Below, in pieces: positions 43,042 through 55,100 of a stretch of 64,000 bases of DNA (the first letter of the stretch is position 1; every line of letters begins with the position of its first letter). The DNA is from Pachyseris speciosa (taxonomy: Eukaryota; Cnidaria; Anthozoa; Scleractinia; Pachyseridae). Where the stretch lies: NCBI GenBank assembly GCA_016490735.1, contig JAEMWC010000651.1, forward strand, positions 432,501-496,500. Reading direction: 5' to 3'. The notes beneath the pieces are model-generated. The model saw only the letters and a program-made list of their open reading frames with translations. It ran no database searches and had not been told where the DNA came from. Both the position numbers and the translations under genes were made by a program.

Positions 43042-44194
43042 TTAAGCAACTCACGACGACGACGCCAAATTCGACGACCGGAAGTAAAAATGCGATATTT
43101 GTATCTACCACGCATGTCTGTCACAAAACTTGAGTCGTCGTTCAGCTGTCGACGTCTGGCGACACATGGTTTTGAGGTCGTCTTCTGGAGGTGAGTATTC
43201 CTTTTTTCTTCATATTTTAAGAAATCAAATCACATAAAGAAGTTTATTGGGGCTTTCTGAGATCGAAGATATATTTTCTGGTGCTATTTGAAGAGTTTGG
43301 AGCTTTTTATTCACTCGAGAAATTTCTTGTCTAGAATCGGAGATGGTTTCTTCGAGTTGTAAGCAAACACCTGGAAAAGCTACGTCAGTACGCGCTATCC
43401 TTGGAGTTTTATATTCATGTAGCAGCTGATATAAGCTCAGAGGAGATGTGGCTATGATAGTAATTTTTTATTCTTTCAAGTAAAAATTGTATTTCAGTAC
43501 AAAAATACAATGAAAGCTGTATTTTTGGCAAAGCGGCTTCTCAGATGTGCCAAATCATTTCCGAGAAATGTTTACCATCGGTGATGATGTTTTATGGCAG
43601 ATTTTGACAAAACGACAATCTGCCCACTGTTTAAGCTGCCGAGTACTCCTTACAAATTCTTTTAAGTTTAACGGTTTGATTATATGCCTTTTTTAAAGCT
43701 TGCTTAGAAGAATTATTGCACACATGATGAAGCCGAAGCCAGGAACACACAAAGTGCTTCCGTTCCAGTGGAAACATTTCATTGGAGACAGGATCTGTTG
43801 CACTTTTTATAGTGGCAGAAAGTGTCGCTTCTGAAAAAGAAATTCGGCAACACACTTAGCTACGATAACGTCAAGGAGGAAATCAAACTGGCGAAATGAA
43901 GTGTCGAAATCAAACTGTCCGTAGGAATAATATGGAAAGTGCGGTTTAAAGCAGTGTTGAGCTCATTCGCAGCAAGAAATTCCACATCATCCAACCATTC
44001 CTCACAGTATGCAAACAATAAAGTTTCTTTAGTAGCTCTAAGGGATGCCATAATTAACTTAACTAGCAAATAAAAAAACCCCGTCGTCTTCGCGTTTGCT
44101 TAGTTTTGTTTTTCCGGCCGAGAGACGTGGACCTCGACCTAGTCTCTCACGCTCACTGCCGGCGTCCACAGGGCCGTCGTCGTGAGTTGCTTAA
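43042..44194. mobile_element. TIR element with TTAAGCAACTCACGACGACG ends, Harbinger-like
   Basis: A perfect 20-bp inverted repeat bounds 1153 bp. Its minus strand encodes a Harbinger-type N-terminus (see 43850-44052). Near the left end the plus strand has a short frame ending FEVVFWR at a GTGAGT donor. The interrupted sequence (GACTGGACTAT / AAGGTCTC) is present without the element, inverted, at about 35232-35250. Confidence 0.75.
43850..44052 (-). pseudogene. Harbinger-type protein N-terminus, frameshifted
   Basis: From an ATG at about 44052 the minus strand reads MASLRATKETLLFAYCEEWL, DDVEFLAANELN, and after a one-base shift PHFPYYSYGQFDFD with FRQFDFLLDVIVAKC. The D-D-x-EF then N-x-x-FPY-x-Y-x-x-F order is found at the N-terminus of a group of Harbinger-like transposases. 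The catalytic domain is absent, so this is an internally deleted relic. Confidence 0.55.
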
Positions 44195-44239
44195 GGTCTC
44201 TAATAATATCCTAATAATAATCATAATAATCCAACATGG

Positions 44240-45950
44240 CGGCCATACTCCAGCTGATCACCTAGTTTACAGCGTACATCTTCGATATAGGGCATCCGTG
44301 TCATGGCTAATTGACACCTCTCAAAACAAAGTTTCCGCTGACCAGTATCACGTGACCATATTGCGGGCTCAAGTTAGAGCTCATCGAGGTCAGCCGTTTT
44401 TTTTAAGTTGACCGCTGACCAGGTAATGGTTTTCGATTGGATCACAGGCTCAAGTCAGGTTAACTTAACCAAAACGAGACACCCAAGCCACAACGAGGCT
44501 TAATTTTTTGCGCGCTTTCTGCGGCTCGAGATTTAACATTCAGTTTGTGTCTTCATTTTGAGCAAAACAACATCTTCGAAGTTCAGTTTCTGTCTCTTAA
44601 TTCGCGCAAAAGGCATAGAAATCAAGAACTACTTAAAAGATACTGCGGAAGGTAAATTTTCAACTGGAAAATGCAAGAGCAAAAGGTTGTTCTCAGGAAA
44701 TTCTTTTATTTTGGATCCACTTGTATGGCGCCCGGATTGTGTGGTTGAAACCAAAATGATTTAACGCTTCAAGGGCTTGTTAACTTTACCGCGACGTCTT
44801 GCAGCTCACCAAGAAAGTTCTTAACAACTCACCGGCACTAATGGGAGGAACGAGTAGCTCACACTTGGTGGAAGAAGTTCTTTCTTTGAACAAACCGTTT
44901 GCTATGCGTGTTTCTACTATAGTGGATCGATGCGTATTTTCAAGTGGTAGAAAGCTCGACAACACAGGTAACTTAAATAAATTGAAGCTTAGCATTTGGT
45001 TTAATCGTTGTTAATTTTGTTCAGGAATGAAACTTGTATTTTTGTCTCGACTGGATATAAATAAAAATTTACTCGTTTTTGACACAAAGAAGTGGCTAGT
45101 CGAATTGTTTGTTTGTTGTTTTGCAGGCGAACGAGTGTTTTCCTCCGCTGGGCTGACTGTACATGTTTTTCGGCGTCTGTGTTGCTGCAGTGTTAAGAAC
45201 TGAAAGAAACGTTTGCTTTATGTTATTAACACGAAATCGCAATGAATCCTCGTAAAATTAAGGATTAGTATCACTTATGTTTTGCGCGACGAGGGCAATT
45301 CAGCAACTTTCTGAAAACTGGCACAAGTGATATTTACTCGGCCCATGCGATTACCGATCCAAACTATCAGGATTCTTTTCCTTTTTCTCTTTTCTACGAC
45401 ATGTACGTATTTCTAAGCTTCACGTACAATGAAATATGTTTGTTAAGTCCGGCTAAAAGATCAAACATTTTCTTCCATTATGGTGTTTGTCAAGCATAAC
45501 GTTTGGTGGCTAAACGCAAAACAATGTTTGAAATTTTCGACGTTACGTGGCTCATTTGGTTGCTTTTTACCGTTTGTGCACGATTTAGTTGGGGTGGCTA
45601 AGCGATCAAACATTTGTTCGTAATGCGAAATTTTGGATGAACATGTTTGATTTCTATCAAACATGGAAAGCCATTTAATGCACTATTGTGAGAGGTGGCT
45701 AAACCGTCAAACATGTTCGTCCAACGATGTTGGTTGAAAATATTTGATTGGACAAACACGCGTCGACTGTATTGTTTTCTTGTAATGTTTTGATGTTTTT
45801 TAACCGCGGTCAATTCCTGTTTACTACTCTAAACATAAAATATTGGCGCAAGGAAAGCCATGCTGTGTTGCTCAATACCAGTAAAAAAATAATAATCGTG
45901 GAGCTCCGCTTTTAGGCTTGGCTAAATCTATATATTACTATTACCACTAA
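44240..45950 (-). repeat. Dispersed repeat, copy B, inverted relative to copy A
   Basis: Ends with GGAGCTCCGCTTTTAGGCTT and GGCTAAATCTATATA at about 45900-45935, the complement of the start of copy A (24781). It begins near CTCATCGAGGTCAGCCG (44372) and GACCGCTGACCAGG. Many shared words lie between. The two copies are about 20 kb apart in opposite orientation. Confidence 0.6.
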
Positions 45951-46465
45951 AAACAATGGTGATGGACTGTTTTGTGGTACGCTTTCAAGGGTAGGAGATA
46001 GCTTTTAATTTGAATTAAACATCCAAAATACTGTTTTTAAACAAAAACATCAAACATAAGTTTTTGAAATAAGTATTTTGTACCTCGAGATTTCAATCAC
46101 ACATGCAATTATCAATACGCCACAATACACAAAATTTATTGAGTAAATTTAGAATTTAAAAACTCGTCAGTCACGAATATTCCCTGTATCAGACATTGGA
46201 ATCTGTCATACAGTTTGTGAATACGCTTTAAACAAATACATACACAATAAGATAATTTAAGTGCCCTGCACAGCCTTAAACAATGACCAAAATTGTTACT
46301 GATGTAAAGAGGAAAAACAAGCATGATTTTTAAACGTTCTGAATTGATGTTCAAGTTGTACACTTTGTGATTGCCTATCGTGTTACTGACAAACTTTATC
46401 CTTTTTATTCTGCGATGTTCTCAGTTGTTGTTTTTTAATTGTTATATTTCCTTCTAATTTCCAGA
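45951..46465. other. No feature recognised before the Harbinger exon
   Basis: AT-rich sequence; the last bases form a pyrimidine-rich acceptor (CCTTCTAATTTCCAG) for the exon at 46466. Confidence 0.45.
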
Positions 46466-47482
46466 ATGGACTCTGTTCTGTTTGATGAGCTTTGTGAGAA
46501 GCTAATTCCTCTAATTGAAAAGAAAAACACCATCATGAGAGATGCCATATCAGTTCATGACCGCTTATGTGTTACCTTGAGATTTCTGTTATCTGGTTGT
46601 TCATACAAAGATCTCACTTATAGCTTTCGTATATCTACTTCATCTATTTCAAAAATCATACCTGAGGTGTGTGAAGCCCTGTATAATGTGTTGAGGGATG
46701 AATACCTAAACCCACCAAGTACAAAAAAACATTGGGAAGAAATTGCAGAGGAATTTGAATCCAAATGGCAGCTTCCACATGCAGTTGGAGCCATAGATGG
46801 AAAACGCTTTAACATGCATGCTCATCCAAACTCGGGCTCTGAGTACTTCAACTACAAAAAACAATTCAGTATTGTTCTCCTGGCTGTAGCTGATGCTATT
46901 GCTAAATTTATTTCATTTGATCTTGGATCACCAGGAAGGACAGTTGCCTAAGAAATACATGCAAGTCAAATTATTTCCCAGAACCTTCTAAACTTGGAAA
47001 AAGAACAAAACCAATACCTTATTTTTTGTTGGGTGACGAAGCATTTGCCTCGAATCAAAATCTAATGAAGCCATTTCCGCATCGATCAGCAATGGGGGAT
47101 GAGAAAATATCCAATTATCGTCTTTCAAGGGCAAGGAGGCCTAGGATTGTGGAAAACGCTTTTGGATTGCTATGCACTCGATTTAGATTGCTACTAATAA
47201 CACTAGAGTTAGATGTTCTAAATGCAATGCGGGCCTGCATTGCATTACACAACTTTCTGATTACCAGGAAGGAAATATGCTACTCACCTCCAGGCTATAT
47301 TGATACTGAGGATGAATTTGGCAATGTTGTGTCGGTATTGTAAAGAAAACGAATAGGCAGTCATGATGAAGTTTGTGACCTACACTCAGATGCTTGTGCC
47401 CGCTCATCAACAGTTCAAGCAAGAGAAGTTCGAGATGATGTCAAAGACTATTTCTTTGAAGAATGGGGCATCAGTTTATAGT
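46466..47482 (+). pseudogene. PIF/Harbinger transposase (DDE_4 / HARBI1-like)
   Basis: Starts MDSVLFDELCEKL after a good splice acceptor. An N-terminal helical DNA-binding-like region (SYKDLTYSFRISTSSISKII) precedes VGAIDGKRF (first Asp), FNYKKQFSIVLLAVADA and FDLGSPGR. TAA at 46949-46951 and a frameshift near 47020 break it, then it continues GDEAFASNQNLMKPFP (second Asp), NYRLSRARR and VENAFG (Glu), ALHNFL. A further TAA at 47341 is followed in frame to 47482 by VQAREVRDDVKDYFFEEWG, the normal C-terminus. All three catalytic residues remain but three lesions make it inactive. In Harbinger elements this protein cuts DNA with a partner Myb-like protein, which is not seen here. Confidence 0.85.
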
Positions 47483-47557
47483 GGACAATGACCAGCCGAT
47501 TGTTTAGCTTGACTATGAGAATTTTGCATTCATCATGGAAGTAAACATTCTTCATTA

Positions 47558-47898
47558 AGACCTGTTTACACAGGCAATTTTTGTCGCGCTTAAGTTGCAA
47601 CTTCAAAATTGCACATGTAAACTAGGTGAGATTTTAGCGCAATTTTATTGTAATTTGTTGCCACAATACAGCCTGATTTGAGATGCAACTCACGAAGCAT
47701 GGCTTTAGCAAACAATTGCAGCAAAATTGCATCAAGTTTCAAGCAAGTTTGAAACCGCTGCAATATTGCGGCGACCAATTGCACTAAAATTGGATTGAAA
47801 TCGCACCTACTTTACATGTTCGATTTTGAAGTTGCAACTCAAGCACAACAGAAAGTATGTTGAGTTGTGCGACAAAAATTGCCTGTATAAATGGGCCT
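47558..47898. mobile_element. 341-bp MITE, 3' of the Harbinger relic
   Basis: Left end AGACCTGTTTACACAGGCAA and right end, reversed, AGGCCCATTTATACAGGCAA are inverted repeats continuing as TTTTTGTCGC. The interior repeats GTTGCAACT and AATTGCA words, also inverted. No coding sequence. It lies 76 bp after the transposase and may be a non-autonomous relative; no clear target duplication. Confidence 0.7.
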
Positions 47899-49659
47899 GT
47901 ACTGATAGATAGCATGGTCACCTAAATTTCCAAGTCTTCATCGTGAGAGCTACATGTAAAACAGCATTAGGTGATGAGGAATTCTGAAACCATCACTTAC
48001 CAAGAGAAAGGAAGAGTTAGACTGTGAACAAGTGCTTTGATTTGTTATATTTCTTAACTTCAATACATCAAACTCAAACAGTTACCAATAAAAATCCTCC
48101 TGCCTTTTTAAGTGTAATAATAGTCCAACACGAAGAAAGACCATAATTGTGGCAAGTTTTTGAAATGGTTAATGCTCATTTTCAAATGGTTTGTGGATTT
48201 ACAGTGTAAACTTTAAACGTATGTAATTTTCAAAAGCAAAATATTATCACTGTCTGCACTGTTAACTTGAATTCCAGGATAATTTCAATAGAAAGTGTTT
48301 TAGTGTCAAAGTGGCTGTAAACTGGGTATAGTATTAAAATTAGCATTAATAACTACGTAAACACCAGTCTAAATCTTAATATTGGTAACTGATAATAGTA
48401 ATATATATATTTAGCCAAGCCTAAAAGCGGAGCTCCAAAAGCATTCTTTTCCTACTGGCATTTACATATAGTCTGCTTGTCATATCACCTCACTCATATC
48501 TGACCTCACTCAAGCTACAGACCTAATACTGTAAAAAATAGTATGGAAAGGTGATCTGAGCCAGTGGCATAGTGGATTTGTACCCCCCGCAGATTTGCAC
48601 CCTCCATTCCAAATCTGCTTGTGGATTAGATTTGGACCTCCTAGTTCAGAACTGCTAGCAGATATGAACCCCCTTTTACGGATTTGGACCCCCCCCCTCC
48701 TAAAAACAAGCGTTTTATTGAGTAAGGTAATAAAAACACCTTTGCAAATTGAGTTTGGAGATGTTAAAAAGCAAAATAAAAATATTGAGGTAGGTTTCTT
48801 TTTTAATTTTAAATAATCTTTAATACTTTATGTAAAAAAGAACCTGCAACGCTACTTTGCATCTATAAATTTTTAAAACAAAACATTTCTTAATATCTTA
48901 GAGCAATACCTAAGGACAGGTCTGTTTCCCTGTTCAACTGTAGGCTACTTAGTTATGGTTTAGAGCCACTAGAAATTGGTGGAGAAGCCTGGTGAATGCT
49001 ATTTTGAATCAGTATCCGACATCAGATATATAGTGATTCAGATCATCACTTCATAATGAATGCAATTTCAGTTATCCAAAGCCTCCCATGAAACAGTTGG
49101 AAATCAGAAATTGTGTATCCTCTGGATATATGTATGCCTCAAAAAAATTATGAAAGAAAGATACATGGACATCAATAAAAATATTTAGATGATATTCATT
49201 AAGACCAAGATATTTCTTTTGATCAGTTACTTCTTGATCTTGCTATCGCAAAAAACTGCTTGCTGACATTAAGCTCATCAATCAATGCACCTACAGTGTT
49301 TTCAAAAAGAAATCCAGCTGCTCTTCTGGCCAGCCAAGTGCAAGACTAAGCAACTTGATAATAAAATATTGGGCATTTGGTTGATATCACTATCAAGGTA
49401 ATTAACAATGTAGTATGAGGATTTAAGGTAATGATTTACCAAAGCAAAAGTGCTGGAAATCCGTGTTAGCAATCTTAACTTGATTTTCTATTTTGCAAGA
49501 AAGGTAAGGACTAGTCCCACATTTCTCCATGTGCATTTGAAATTGCACAACATACTTCAACAAACATCAAAAATCCCATTAAACGTTAGTGCTAAATGTC
49601 ATCCAAACATACCACAAGATTGGTGTGACCAGCTATGAATAAAATTAATTGAAAGACTG
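47899..49659. other. Mostly unrecognised; one dispersed-repeat end and C-rich words
   Basis: At 48401-48435 the family end TATATATTTAGCCAAGCC with AAAAGCGGAGCTCC is present. At 48590-48710 GGATTTGGACCCCC-type phrases recur, with a nine-base C run. No gene is recognised. Confidence 0.4.
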
Positions 49660-50513
49660 CATGCAGGAGAACGAAGTCCAAAGGACTTGTACATTGATGA
49701 GAAAGAGCTTACTTTAAGTTTAATTTTAAGTTTTAAGTTTTATAATAGTTTGTCATGTGAATACATCTAAGTTGATACAAAAAAAAGTGCATTACTGGAG
49801 AATAATTGGGAGAAAGTAAATTCCCATACAAAGAATATTATCTAATACAGTAATAGCCCATGTATAAGAACCTGGGTTTTAAGAACCTGTTAGGCTAAAA
49901 TTTTCATTTTAAGCCCCCTCCACATAAGAACCTATTAAGGCTTTTATTTTAAGTTAGGTTCTTATCAGTGGGGTTGCTGTAAAAGTGTTAAGGTAGAAAC
50001 TGCTGAATGAGTTTCTTTGTTATGTTTTGTTAAGGACATATACTGTACCTGCATAGTATATTCAGATAACATTCATATGAAAATATAAAAACCTATTTTA
50101 AGAACCTTGGTAGCCTACATTTGCTTTAAGTACCATTTATATAAGAACCTATTTAGACTAAATTGGAAAATTCAGGTTCTTGTATGTGGGCTATTACTGT
50201 ATTACACATTCTAAAAACTAAGAGGTGAAATTAAAACGTGGCCCAAAGCTAACCTAATCAAATTAAATCAAATAATTGTCTCTTATAAGTCACCCTGCTT
50301 TGAGATTGACACTAAAAATAAAGAAGTAAAATTGCAATAGAATCCAAAGCTAACCTAATTAAATTACACACTCACAAGCTACATCTGATTTAAAATTCAC
50401 ACAAATAATGTAATAGATAGGATTTAAAACTGCTTAAAGAAGGTGAATGCATGATGTTCGATGGAACACCATTCCAGTCTGGTATGTAGCGATTATAAAA
50501 AGAAAAGCTGAAG

Positions 50514-50520
<7 letters not shown>
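49660..50520 (+). repeat. Dispersed repeat bordering the tandem array, left side
   Basis: This is the inverted counterpart of 30577-31115: CAAAGGACTTGTACATTGAT, then AACTTAGATG complement words, GGAGAATAATTGGGA, CCCATACAAAGAATATT, the MITE, then GTGGCCCAAAGCTAACCTAA, GCATGATGTTCGATGGAACA and AAGCTGAAGGCCATATAT. It runs directly into the (TA)n before the array. Confidence 0.85.
49848..50199. mobile_element. 352-bp MITE with TA target duplication and visible empty site
   Basis: CAGTAATAGCCCATGTATAA at the left and, reversed, CAGTAATAGCCCACATACAA at the right. It is flanked by TA at 49846-49847 and 50200-50201. The matching empty site in the 30.5-31.1 kb copy reads CTGATATTACACATTC on the aligned strand with a single TA. 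Internal ATAAGAACCT words are repeated. TA duplication and size fit a Tc1/mariner-type non-autonomous element. Confidence 0.88.

Positions 50521-50557
<37 letters not shown>
50517..50557. repeat. (TA)n run at the left edge of the array
   Basis: About twenty TA units, ending ATATAGAT just before AGAAAGTAGG, the first base of unit 1. Confidence 0.95.
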
Positions 50558-50559
<2 letters not shown>

Positions 50560-50616
50560 TAGAAAGTAGGTGTCGGTGATCATTTCAAGGCTCAGGGAGA
50601 GAAAGTGGTGTAGAAT

Positions 50617-51362
50617 TTGGAGCATGCTAAAGACTTAGTAAAAATGCTGTGGCTAGATTGTCGTCAAGAGCTCCTCGCTAACACGGACAGTAAACATCCG
50701 GGACCTCATGAAGTTTCCCAAAAAGCACAAGGCATGGCTGGGAATTTGTCTGCAAAAAGCGTAAGTTTGAACACTTTTTTGACTAGTTTCCGCCCTCGCA
50801 AATTTATCGATCTTAAGCTAGTGATTTGATAGTGTGAAAGTGTCATAATGACTGGTTTCCGGTGTCAGAAGTGATCACAAAATCGAGCGATAATTTACAC
50901 AAATAAAATTCGACAATAATTAGCTGTGATTCTTCGTAGCAATCACGAACGCTGGGTTAAAAACGCTGCTATACTTCGCCTAAATCGATGCCGCTAATTC
51001 CAAAGCTAACTTTGCCGTCAGAAAGAGCGTATGGTAGAGAGATTTGACCGGCTAACGCAGCAAAATTCTCATGTCAGAGGTCACGTCAATTTCATGTCTA
51101 ATTGCAAGATAAATAACATGTATTCTTCGTCTTCCCTTTGACAGAGACTGTAGGCTCATAACGGGCCTAAATGCAAGTCTCCCTTTTGATAAACCGAGGT
51201 ATTGATAAAGAAAGTTCTAAAACCCCTCAAATTTTCATGAGCCTGGTTTTGAAAAGTTCGGCTAGATGTTTCAAGGTTATAACACATGTGGACATTCAGT
51301 TTCTCAGTTTTATGGCCAATCCTGTCCAAATCACGGCGTTTTCAACGCCAAAAAGCTACTGA
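50617..51362 (+). other. Two short frames repeated in each array unit (unit 1 shown)
   Basis: A 70-codon frame (50617-50829; KDLVKMLWLDCRQELLANTD region) follows an in-frame TAG and has a GTAAGT donor-like site inside (about 50760), so an exon ending there is possible. A second frame with a true ATG (51171-51362) encodes 63 codons starting MQVSLLINRGIDKESSK. Both recur in every unit, as expected from near-identical copies; that repetition is not evidence of selection. No homology is recognised. Confidence 0.2.
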
Positions 51363-51903
51363 CATTAAAAGAATTGCCTTCAAACCGAACGTTAAAGCAC
51401 GATTTTCACAATGTGTGTGATGTCAGAAGAGGCTAGCTATTTAACAAGCAATTTATATCATGGTGCTGAGTAAAACCAGCATTTAATGTCTGATTTTTGA
51501 TCTTCTAAAGGCACCCTTTTCTCTGTTTGCGCTCAGTACTGTTTAGTTGAACGTGTGACATCGTTTAAAGTCGATTATAAGCTTTTTCTTTACAATTTCA
51601 CCTATTTGCTTGAAATATATAGCTGGAGTTTTCAAAACAGGGCTCCTGGAGTCCATACTAACTCCTATTACATGTCTCTCAATCTTTTTCTTTTTTATCT
51701 TATTTGGACGGGGCGGGGGGCATGCTAGCTACGTTAATAATTAGAAGAAGAGAAAGAAACTGTCCCTGACTTAAACTTTGCATTAAGGTCTTATCCCCCC
51801 CCCTCCATCCCCTCCCCTCCAGTTTTATTTGTCAGTTAGTTTCCACTCTCTCTCAAAGAAAGAAACGTGCATTTGAAGTCTTCGCGCGGTCAGTTAGCTC
51901 GCA

Positions 51904-52102
51904 ATGGCGTCGTTAGAGTTTGATTTTCCGTTGGCCTCCTAGAGCAGAGTATTCCTTAGGACATCATTAAGTCCAGTGAGGGAGAAAGTCTTGCGAGGTG
52001 CAGTGTCTGCCTCGTCTAATATCCTGCTGTGCAGTTATTTGCTAAACGAGTACTTTGTTTACCCGGGCGGTACTGCTGGAAAAATGCAGGGATATTGAGA
52101 GC
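51904..52102 (+). other. Conserved ATG frame with internal TAG in every array unit (unit 1 shown)
   Basis: In each unit an ATG in good context (CGCAATGG) opens MASLEFDFPLAS, then TAG, then in the same frame 51 more codons (SRVFLRTSLSPVREKVLRGA and on, including LNEYFVYPGG) to a TGA. The TAG is present in all eight complete units. It could be a fixed nonsense codon in a decayed exon, or the frame may be non-coding. No protein family is recognised. Confidence 0.25.
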
Positions 52103-55100
52103 TCTGCTTTGAGAGGTAACAAGTCTTTAGCCTCAGAAAGTAGGTGTCGGTGATCATTTCAAGGCTCAGGGAGAGAAAGTGGTGTAGAATTTGGAGCATG
52201 CTAAAGACTTAGTAAAAATGCTGTGGCTAGATTGTCGTCAAGAGCTCCTCGCTAACACGGACAGTAAACATCCGGGACCTCATGAAGTTTCCCAAAAAGC
52301 ACAAGGCATGGCTGGGAATTTGTCTGCAAAAAGCGTAAGTTTGAACACTTTTTTGACTAGTTTCCGCCCTCGCAAATTTATCGATCTTAAGCTAGTGATT
52401 TGATAGTGTGAAAGTGTCATAATGACTGGTTTCCGGTGTCAGAAGTGATCACAAAATCGAGCGATAATTTACACAAATAAAATTCGACAATAATTAGCTG
52501 TGATTCTTCGTAGCAATCACGAACGCTGGGTTAAAAACGCTGCTATACTTCGCCTAAATCGATGCCGCTAATTCCAAAGCTAACTTTGCCGTCAGAAAGA
52601 GCGTATTGTAGAGAGATTTGACCGGCTAACGCAGCAAAATTCTCATGTCAGACGTCACGTCAATTTCATGTCTAATTGCAAGATAAATAACATGTATTCT
52701 TCGTCTTCCCTTTGACAGAGACTGTAGGCTCATAACGGGCCTAAATGCAAGTCTCCCTTTTGATAAACCGAGGTATTGATAAAGAAAGTTCTAAAACCCC
52801 TCAAATTTTCATGAGCCTGGTTTTGAAAAGTTCGGCTAGATGTTTCAAGGTTATAACACATGTGGACATTCAGTTTCTCAGTTTTATGGCCAATCCTGTC
52901 CAAATCACGGCGTTTTCAACGCCAAAAAGCTACTGACATTAAAAGAATTGCCTTCAAACCGAACGTTAAAGCACGATTTTCACAATGTGTGTGATGTCAG
53001 AAGAGGCTAGCTATTTAACAAGCAATTTATATCATGGTGCTGAGTAAAACCAGCATTTAATGTCTGATTTTTGATCTTCTAAAGGCACCCTTTTCTCTGT
53101 TTGCGCTCAGTACTGTTTAGTTGAACGTGTGACATCCTTTAAAGTCGATTATAAGCTTTTTCTTTACAATTTCACCTATTTGCTTGAAATATATAGCTGG
53201 AGTTTTCAAAACAGGGCTCCTGGAGTCCATACTAACTCCTATTACATGTCTCTCAATCTTTTTTCTTTTTTATCTTATTTGGACGGGGCGGGGGGCATGC
53301 TAGCTACGTTAATAATTAGAAGAAGAGAAAGAAACCGTCCCTGACTTAAACTTTGCATTAAGGTCTTATCCCCCCCCTCCATCCCCTCCCCTCCAGTTTT
53401 ATTTGTCAGTTAGTTTCCACTCTCTCTCAAAGAAAGAAACGTGCATTTGAAGTCTTCGCGCGGTCAGTTAGCTCGCAATGGCGTCGTTAGAGTTTGATTT
53501 TCCGTTGGCCTCCTAGAGCAGAGTATTCCTTAGGACATCATTAAGTCCAGTGAGGGAGAAAGTCTTGCGAGGTGCAGTGTCTGCCTCGTCTAATATCCTG
53601 CTGTGCAGTTATTTGCTAAACGAGTACTTTGTTTACCCGGGCGGTACTGCTGGAAAAATGCAGGAATATTGAGAGCTCTGCTTTGAGAGGTAACAAGTCT
53701 TTAGCCTCAGAAAGTAGGTGTCGGTGATCATTTCAAGGCTCAGGGAGAGAAAGTGGTGTAGAATTTGGAGCATGCTAAAGACTTAGTAAAAATGCTGTGG
53801 CTAGATTGTCGTCAAGAGCTCCTCGCTAACACGGACAGTAAACATCCGGGACCTCATGAAGTTTCCCAAAAAGCACAAGGCATGGCTGGGAATTTGTCTG
53901 CAAAAAGCGTAAGTTTGAACACTTTTTTGACTAGTTTCCGCCCTCGCAAATTTATCGATCTTAAGCTAGTGATTTGATAGTGTGAAAGTGTCATAATGAC
54001 TGGTTTCCGGTGTCAGAAGTGATCACAAAATCGAGCGATAATTTACACAAATAAAATTCGACAATAATTAGCTGTGATTCTTCGTAGCAATCACGAACGC
54101 TGGGTTAAAAACGCTGCTATACTTCGCCTAAATCGATGCCGCTAATTCCAAAGCTAACTTTGCCGTCAGAAAGAGCGTATTGTAGAGAGATTTGACCGCT
54201 AACGCAGCAAAATTCTCATGTCAGACGTCACGTCAATTTCATGTCTAATTGCAAGATAAATAACATGTATTCTTCGTCTTCCCTTTGACAGAGACTGTAG
54301 GCTCATAACGGGCCTAAATGCAAGTCTCCCTTTTGATAAACCGAGGTATTGATAAAGAAAGTTCTAAAACCCCTCAAATTTTCATGAGCCTGGTTTTGAA
54401 AAGTTCGGCTAGATGTTTCAAGGTTATAACACATGTGGACATTCAGTTTCTCAGTTTTATGGCCAATCCTGTCCAAATCACGGCGTTTTCAACGCCAAAA
54501 AGCTACTGACATTAAAAGAATTGCCTTCAAACCGAACGTTAAAGCACGATTTTCACAATGTGTGTGATGTCAGAAGAGGCTAGCTATTTAACAAGCAATT
54601 TATATCATGGTGCTGAGTAAAACCAGCATTTAATGTCTGATTTTTGATCTTCTAAAGGCACCCTTTTCTCTGTTTGCGCTCAGTACTGTTTAGTTGAACG
54701 TGTGACATCCTTTAAAGTCGATTATAAGCTTTTTCTTTACAATTTCACCTATTTGCTTGAAATATATAGCTGGAGTTTTCAAAACAGGGCTCCTGGAGTC
54801 CATACTAACTCCTATTACATGTCTCTCAATCTTTTTCTTTTTTATCTTATTTGGACGGGGCGGGGGGCATGCTAGCTACGTTAATAATTAGAAGAAGAGA
54901 AAGAAACCGTCCCTGACTTAAACTTTGCATTAAGGTCTTATCCCCCCCCCTCCATCCCCTCCCCTCCAGTTTTATTTGTCAGTTAGTTTCCACTCTCTCT
55001 CAAAGAAAGAAACGTGCATTTGAAGTCTTCGCGCGGTCAGTTAGCTCGCAATGGCGTCGTTAGAGTTTGATTTTCCGTTGGCCTCCTAGAGCAGAGTATT

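Larger units (their letters stand above)
35222..44207. repeat. Composite bounded by inverted TTAGAGACCTTATAGTCC-type ends
   Basis: At 35225-35262 the plus strand reads TTAATAGAGACCTTATAG then TCCAGTCAATCTA. The reverse complement of this is found at the right, TAGATTGACTGGACTAT at 43026-43042 and AAGGTCTCTAATA at 44193-44205, interrupted by the 43042-44194 element. The outer inverted repeat therefore encloses the BEL/Pao element, the 40895-43014 transposon and the Harbinger-like element. I infer a transposon-rich composite rather than a single element. Confidence 0.5.

Noticed and set aside
50617..50829. 70-codon frame repeated nine times as a gene family
   Set aside because: Opens at a non-ATG codon right after a stop. 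Its conservation simply reflects near-identical tandem units; no homology is recognised.
51330..51350. Histone-mRNA-like stem-loop GGCGTTTTCAACGCC in each array unit
   Set aside because: It is 15 nt, not the canonical 16-nt six-base stem with four-base loop, and no histone reading frame is present in the unit.
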